64,000 bases of DNA from Georgenia satyanarayanai (GTDB taxonomy: Bacteria; Actinomycetota; Actinomycetes; Actinomycetales; Actinomycetaceae), in assembly GCF_023715365.1 (NCBI RefSeq), contig NZ_JAMBNZ010000009.1:1-64000 (forward strand), written 5' to 3'. A model generated the notes under the pieces. That model was not told the DNA's origin, searched no databases, and worked only from the letters and a program-made list of their open reading frames with translations. Positions 59,874 through 64,000 of this stretch are shown here, piece by piece; position 1 is the first letter of the stretch; each line of letters opens with the position of its first letter. Made by a program: the position numbers and the translations under genes.

Positions 59874-60689
59874 TCAGTCGGCGAGCTCGCGGTCCCGGTC
59901 GACGACGGCCCGCACCCCGCGCACGACGGCGGGGGTGAAGCCGGCCTCCTCCATCGCGACGATCCCGGCGATGGTCGTCCCGCCGGGGGAGCACACCATG
60001 TCGACGAGGTCGGCGGGGCTCACGCCGTCGTCGGCCCGCTCGAGCACCATCCGGGCGCTGCCGAGCACGGCCTGCGCGGCGATCCGGGTGGCGAGGGCCT
60101 TGGGCATGCCGTCGCGGACGGCACCGCGGGCGAGGGCGTCGATGAAGGTGAAGACGAAGGCGGGGGAGGAGCCGGCGATCGCCGTGTACGTGGCGAAATC
60201 CTTCTCCGCGAGGACGACCGTCCCGCCGACGGCCGCGAAGATCTCCTCGACGCGCGCGACGTCGGCCTCGCCGGCGGCCTCGTTGCCGCACAGGGCCGCC
60301 ATGCCGGCGCCGATCATCGCGTTGACGTTGGGCATGACGCGCACGACCGGCACGTCACCGCCGCGCAGCAGCGCATCGAGGGCTGCGAGCGTGATCCCGG
60401 CGGCGATGGACACGAGCACCGGACGACGCTCGACGACGGCGGACGCCAGGTCGCCCAGGACAGCGGGCAGCACCTGCGGCTTGACGGCGAGAACGACGAC
60501 GTCACTGCCCGCGACGACCGCCTCCGCCGAGTCCGCCACGGTGGCTCCGACGTCGTCGGCGAGGCGCTGGGCCGCGGACTCGTTGACGTCGTAGAGGAGC
60601 ACGTCCCCGCCCGGGACCACGCCCGCCGCGGTCACGCCGCGCACGATGGCGCCGGCCATGGTGCCTGCTCCGATGAACCCGATCGTCAT
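59874..60689 (-). CDS. proC: pyrroline-5-carboxylate reductase
   Basis: A 271-residue NAD(P)H enzyme making proline from P5C. The N-terminal Rossmann motif is IGFIGAGTMAGAIVRG; VLAVKPQVLPAVL, PNVNAMIGAGMAAL and the C-terminal LVDMVCSPGGTTIAG are family signatures. GGGAGG precedes the ATG. It can use the P5C/semialdehyde produced by RocD at the far end of the window. Confidence 0.95.
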   Translation of the reverse strand: MTIGFIGAGTMAGAIVRGVTAAGVVPGGDVLLYDVNESAAQRLADDVGATVADSAEAVVAGSDVVVLAVKPQVLPAVLGDLASAVVERRPVLVSIAAGITLAALDALLRGGDVPVVRVMPNVNAMIGAGMAALCGNEAAGEADVARVEEIFAAVGGTVVLAEKDFATYTAIAGSSPAFVFTFIDALARGAVRDGMPKALATRIAAQAVLGSARMVLERADDGVSPADLVDMVCSPGGTTIAGIVAMEEAGFTPAVVRGVRAVVDRDRELAD

Positions 60690-60766
60690 GCTGCCTCCCG
60701 CTGCCGTCTGCGAACGCACCCCAGTATCCACGGCGCCCCGTCCGCGCGACCGGGCACCATGAGGGC

Positions 60767-61531
60767 ATGGACCTCACGCAGCTCACGCCTGCCCGCCGTG
60801 CCCTCGTCACCGGTGCCTCGAGCGGGATCGGCGCCGCGACCGTGCGCCGCCTGCGCGCCGACGGGTGGGACGTCGTCGCCACGGCCCGTCGCGCGGACCG
60901 GCTCGCCGCGCTCGCCGAGGAGACGGGCGCCGTTGCCGTCCCCGCCGACCTCACGAGCGAGGACGACGTCGCCGCCCTCGTCGCGTCGGTGCGCTCAGGT
61001 GGCGTGCTCCACGCCCTCGTCAACAACGCCGGCGGTGCGCGCGGTGCGGACCAGATCGAGACGGGCCGCGTCGAGGACTGGCGGACGATGTACGAGATGA
61101 ACGTCCTGTCGACGCTGCGGCTCACGCAGGCGCTGCTGCCGGACCTGCGAGAGTCGGGCGTCGGGGACGTGCTCGTCGTGTCCTCGACCGCGGCGCTCGA
61201 CACGTACCCGGGTGGCGGAGGGTACGTCGCTGCCAAGCACGCCGAGCGGGTCATCGCGACGACGCTGCGCCTGGAGCTGGTCGGCCAGCCGGTGCGCGTC
61301 ATCGAGATCGCGCCGGGCATGGTGCGCACGGAGGAGTTCGCCCTCAACCGGCTGGGTGACGAGGCGGCCGCGGCACGGGTCTACGAGGGCGTCGCCGAGC
61401 CGCTCGTCGCGGAGGACGTCGCCGACGCCATCGCGTGGACGCTGAGCCGCCCTCACCACGTCAACGTCGACCTCATGGTCCTGCGGCCCCGGGCGCAGGC
61501 GTCGAACACCGTCATGGCGCGCGACCGGTAG
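60767..61531 (+). CDS. SDR family NADP-dependent oxidoreductase (YdfG-like)
   Basis: A 254-residue classical short-chain dehydrogenase. The cofactor motif is TGASSGIG, followed by ATARRADRL (Arg consistent with NADPH), NNAGGARG, a catalytic serine in VSSTAAL and YVAAK. The pattern is closest to the serine/3-hydroxy acid dehydrogenase group, but the substrate is unknown. It is divergent from proC by 77 bp. The following 61532-61708 shows no gene. Confidence 0.9.
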   Translation: MDLTQLTPARRALVTGASSGIGAATVRRLRADGWDVVATARRADRLAALAEETGAVAVPADLTSEDDVAALVASVRSGGVLHALVNNAGGARGADQIETGRVEDWRTMYEMNVLSTLRLTQALLPDLRESGVGDVLVVSSTAALDTYPGGGGYVAAKHAERVIATTLRLELVGQPVRVIEIAPGMVRTEEFALNRLGDEAAAARVYEGVAEPLVAEDVADAIAWTLSRPHHVNVDLMVLRPRAQASNTVMARDR

Positions 61532-61708
61532 CCGGCCAGACGTCGAGGACCAAGGTCTACGTCCGGCCCCGGCGTTGCGCATCGACCGGTTGGGGAGGAG
61601 CTCTCCTTCGAAGGGAGGCCCTCCAGCTTGCGGGGAAGGCGCAGCACCTGCCGTTGACGCGATCCAGGGGGCCCGTGACTCCGGTTGACGCGGCCGGCTG
61701 TGGCGGTG

Positions 61709-63775
61709 CTAGAAGGTGGGCGTGTCGGGCATGCGTTGTGTGGGGCGGCGTTCGCAGGTGACGCGGCCGCCGGGGTGGCGGCGGTAGACGTGGCCGCTGG
61801 GGGTGATCCACTGGTAGGCGCCGGTGCTGAGGCGGTGGAGCTGGAACTGGCCGCTGGTCTTGAGGATGTGGTCGTGGGCGCAGAGGGCTTCGAGGCCGAG
61901 CATGGAGGTGGTTCCTCCGGCGTTCCACGCGATGGTGTGGTCGAGCTGGCAGTGGCGGGCGGTGTGGGTGCAGCCTGCGCGCACGCAGGTGCCGTCGCGT
62001 AGCCGGATGAGTTCGGCGAGCTCGTTGGGTGGCCGGTAGCGGGTGCGTCCGTGGTCCAGGACGGTGCCGGTGAGCGGGTCGGTGATGATCCGTCGCCACG
62101 TCCCGCCCAGCGCCGCGGCCCGGGCGACGGCGGGGGAGATAGGCCCGTAGCCCTCCAGGACGGCGACCTCGGCGGGCTCGCGGTCGAGGAAGGCGAGCAT
62201 GGCGTCCTCCTCGGGCAGCGGGGCCAGCTCCGCGCCGGAGCCGCCGGCCGGCTTCGAGGCCGGTAGGCCGAGCTGCCTGGCAATGTCGGGTGGGAGCAGG
62301 ACCGAGAGCGGCACGAGGACGCGGATCTGGGCGCGCTGCCCGCCGATGTGGCCCACGGGCATGTGCCAACGGCTCGGGACGGTGCCGCCGCTGCCGGGTG
62401 GCGGAGCATCCGCGGGCGGCTCAGGCGGCTCAGGCGGCTCAGGCGGCTCAGGCGGCTCAGGCCGCTCGGGTGGTGCTGCGGTGGTGGAGGGGCCGACCGT
62501 GGGCGTACCTGTCCCCTTGGACCGGTGGTCGGGTGGGTCGGGAGCGGCCGGATCGGGGTCCGTGGTGCCCGGCGGTGCGAGCGGGCCGGCCTCATCCTGG
62601 TCGGCCGCTGGTGTGGACGGGCCTGGGAGCGCCGTGGGGGCGTCTGCGGCGGGAGTCTCCTCGATCGCTGGGCTGCTGGGCACCGTCGTGTCGTCCGAAG
62701 GGCCGATCGGTGCCGGCAATGGGTCGCGCTCAGGTACCCCTGGCCGGTCGGGCATCGGCTCGGGTGCGGGCTGCTCGGTGGCCGGGGTGGTGCCTGGTGG
62801 TAGTCCGACGTATCCGAGCTCGAGTGCGGTGTGGCCCATGAGGGAGAGGATGTCGGCGCGGAGCTGGTCGAGGGTGCGGTCATCGCCGCTGGCCTGTGCG
62901 GAGCGGGCGGCTGCCTGGAGGGCGAGGTCGATGGCCGCGGCGTCGGTGGCGGGCAGGACTGCGCGGATGCAGGCCATGCCGTCGGGCAGTTGACGGGGGT
63001 GCTCGACCCGTCGCCGGGCGCGGGCGCGGGCGTGGAAGAGGTCGGCGTGCTCGTGGCTGAGGGCGATGACGGCCTTCTTGATGGCCTCGATGAGCTGGCT
63101 GTGGGTCTGGGTGCCGGCGTCGTCGATAACCGAGTCCTGGACCAGGACGGCGATCTCGACCGGGTAGTCCTCCAGCATCGAGACGATCGTCGTGGCCTTG
63201 CGGGCGTCGATGTGCCCGGTGGCCAGCGCCTGACCGGTGAGGGCGAAGACGTTCTCGAAGGCGCGGGCGTTGCTCACGATCCGCTGCGCGGCGAAGCGGC
63301 TCAGCCCCAGGCGCGGAGCGAGCTCGTCGGCGGCCATGTTCCCCGACCTCACGTGCGAGGGCAGGGCGCCGCTGCCGTTCATGAGCGGCCGCCGGGAGAG
63401 CTCACCGGCCACCCGGGTGAGCTTGGCGGTGGCCCACGCGGCGATGCGCTGGTAACCGGCGGCCATCTCCACGAGGTAGTACTCATCCACCTCGCCAGGG
63501 TCGATGTCCTCCAGCTCGGTGAGGAGCTGACCATCGGGCGCCATGCCCGCCAGGGCCTCGGCCGACACCGGCTGGACCGGCTCGAAGCTCGGCTCCACGG
63601 TGGTGACCACCGAGGGTGGCGGCCTGTCCCGGCCGCCGAGGAACACATCGGCCGCGTCCTCCTCCCGGGCCCACAGCTCCTGCAGACGACGGGCAGACTG
63701 CTCACCGATCGGCTCGTGGGTGTACGGGTCCTCGAGCCAGGCAGCGTGCGGGTCGAAGTCCTCGATGCTGCTCAC
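61709..63775 (-). CDS. DUF222 / HNH endonuclease domain protein
   Basis: A protein of about 688 residues. The DUF222 helical domain (about 75-330) contains LGLSRFAAQRIVSNARAF and an ARKATTIVSMLEDYP block. A long Pro/Thr/Ala/Glu linker (about 345-465) includes the PEP repeats. The HNH domain near the end shows CVRAGC, CQLDHTIAW, GLEALCAHDHILK. Start is uncertain: GTG 63775 (VSSIEDFD) follows GAGGGG; GTG 63784 and TTG 63826 are in frame. This family is common in actinobacteria, often in many copies per genome, with unproven function. Confidence 0.86.
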   Translation of the reverse strand: MSSIEDFDPHAAWLEDPYTHEPIGEQSARRLQELWAREEDAADVFLGGRDRPPPSVVTTVEPSFEPVQPVSAEALAGMAPDGQLLTELEDIDPGEVDEYYLVEMAAGYQRIAAWATAKLTRVAGELSRRPLMNGSGALPSHVRSGNMAADELAPRLGLSRFAAQRIVSNARAFENVFALTGQALATGHIDARKATTIVSMLEDYPVEIAVLVQDSVIDDAGTQTHSQLIEAIKKAVIALSHEHADLFHARARARRRVEHPRQLPDGMACIRAVLPATDAAAIDLALQAAARSAQASGDDRTLDQLRADILSLMGHTALELGYVGLPPGTTPATEQPAPEPMPDRPGVPERDPLPAPIGPSDDTTVPSSPAIEETPAADAPTALPGPSTPAADQDEAGPLAPPGTTDPDPAAPDPPDHRSKGTGTPTVGPSTTAAPPERPEPPEPPEPPEPPEPPADAPPPGSGGTVPSRWHMPVGHIGGQRAQIRVLVPLSVLLPPDIARQLGLPASKPAGGSGAELAPLPEEDAMLAFLDREPAEVAVLEGYGPISPAVARAAALGGTWRRIITDPLTGTVLDHGRTRYRPPNELAELIRLRDGTCVRAGCTHTARHCQLDHTIAWNAGGTTSMLGLEALCAHDHILKTSGQFQLHRLSTGAYQWITPSGHVYRRHPGGRVTCERRPTQRMPDTPTF
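62417..62470 (-). repeat. 9-bp tandem repeat encoding Pro-Glu-Pro units
   Basis: Five perfect copies of CGGCTCAGG (62417-62461) and one degenerate sixth copy encode PEP-type triplets in the DUF222/HNH linker. Because the unit is a multiple of three, copy-number change keeps the frame. Confidence 0.88.
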
Positions 63776-64000
63776 CAACCCCACCCCCTCTGCGGGCTTT
63801 CGACTGCTCTGCCGTCCTACCTCCAAGGCTAGGACCGACCACTGACATCCGAGCTCGCCACCCCACAGGAGGGCTTCCGGGCAGCTCAGACCTCCTCAGT
63901 CCGGAGAGGGGCACCGCAGAGGAGGCGGCGACGGCCATCGCGGTGGACTTAGCACCGCCGGCGACAGCCGCCCGCGGGGCGAGCAACAGCTCGATCGGCC
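63776..64000. other. window end, no recognisable gene
   Basis: From the probable HNH start to the window edge I see no conserved coding sequence. An open frame runs leftward from 63986, but its translation has no recognisable motif and no ribosome site. The promoter of the HNH gene must lie here. Confidence 0.4.

Overview
This window is chromosomal DNA from a high-GC Gram-positive bacterium, an actinobacterium (Actinomycetota). The evidence is the strong G/C bias at third codon positions, frequent GTG starts, many starts placed directly behind a TAnnnT box (leaderless pattern), a tig-clpP1-clpP2-clpX locus, CofE with F420-type enzymes, LPxTG surface proteins and a DUF222/HNH gene. The gene content fits a Micrococcales-type organism (Jonesia/Georgenia-like), but that is inference.

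Layout. 0-7 kb: the end of a 5S rRNA gene, ornithine aminotransferase divergent from a polar amino-acid ABC transporter, and a wall-anchored M14 peptidase. 7-22 kb: branched-chain amino-acid synthesis in separate units (ilvD; ilvB-ilvN-ilvC; leuB; ilvE; cimA). Two of these, ilvB and cimA, sit behind short leader peptides with Val/Leu or Leu/Ile codons, followed by a pause stem and an intrinsic terminator. Between them lie an exported beta-propeller-like protein, a DUF4870 protein, an ASCH protein and a thioester-domain LPxTG protein. 22-35 kb: housekeeping genes (a permuted lipoate-ligase-family protein, YggS, a DUF6636 protein, M13 peptidase, RpiB, Eis-like GNAT, an alkyltransferase-like/Nei2 pair, cysK-cysE, gntR-DUF1648, yigZ, rpmF, an alpha/beta hydrolase). 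35-41.5 kb: tRNA-Gly, tRNA-Pro, tig, clpP1P2, clpX and an Rv2629-like eRF1-fold protein. 41.6-42.4 kb: a deletion scar where two oppositely oriented genes have both lost their 5' ends. 42.5-50.6 kb: chorismate mutase, a FadD15-like ligase, valS and a wall-anchored GH84 hexosaminidase.

50.7-57 kb is the most interesting part: a TIGR03557-type F420-dependent oxidoreductase overlapping cofE, then a decayed 1.5 kb insert (beheaded alcohol dehydrogenase, frameshifted acetyltransferase, inverted-repeat element), then a three-gene FecBCD-type ABC cassette matching the transporter family proposed to import F420-0. Together they suggest F420 salvage: import F420-0, add glutamates with CofE, use it in oxidoreductases. 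57-64 kb: an MFS sugar porter, a small secreted peptide divergent from a LuxR-type regulator, proC, an SDR, and a DUF222/HNH gene carrying a 9-bp tandem repeat.

Three surface proteins end in LPxTG-type sorting signals (M14 peptidase, thioester adhesin, GH84 enzyme), but no sortase gene is in the window.
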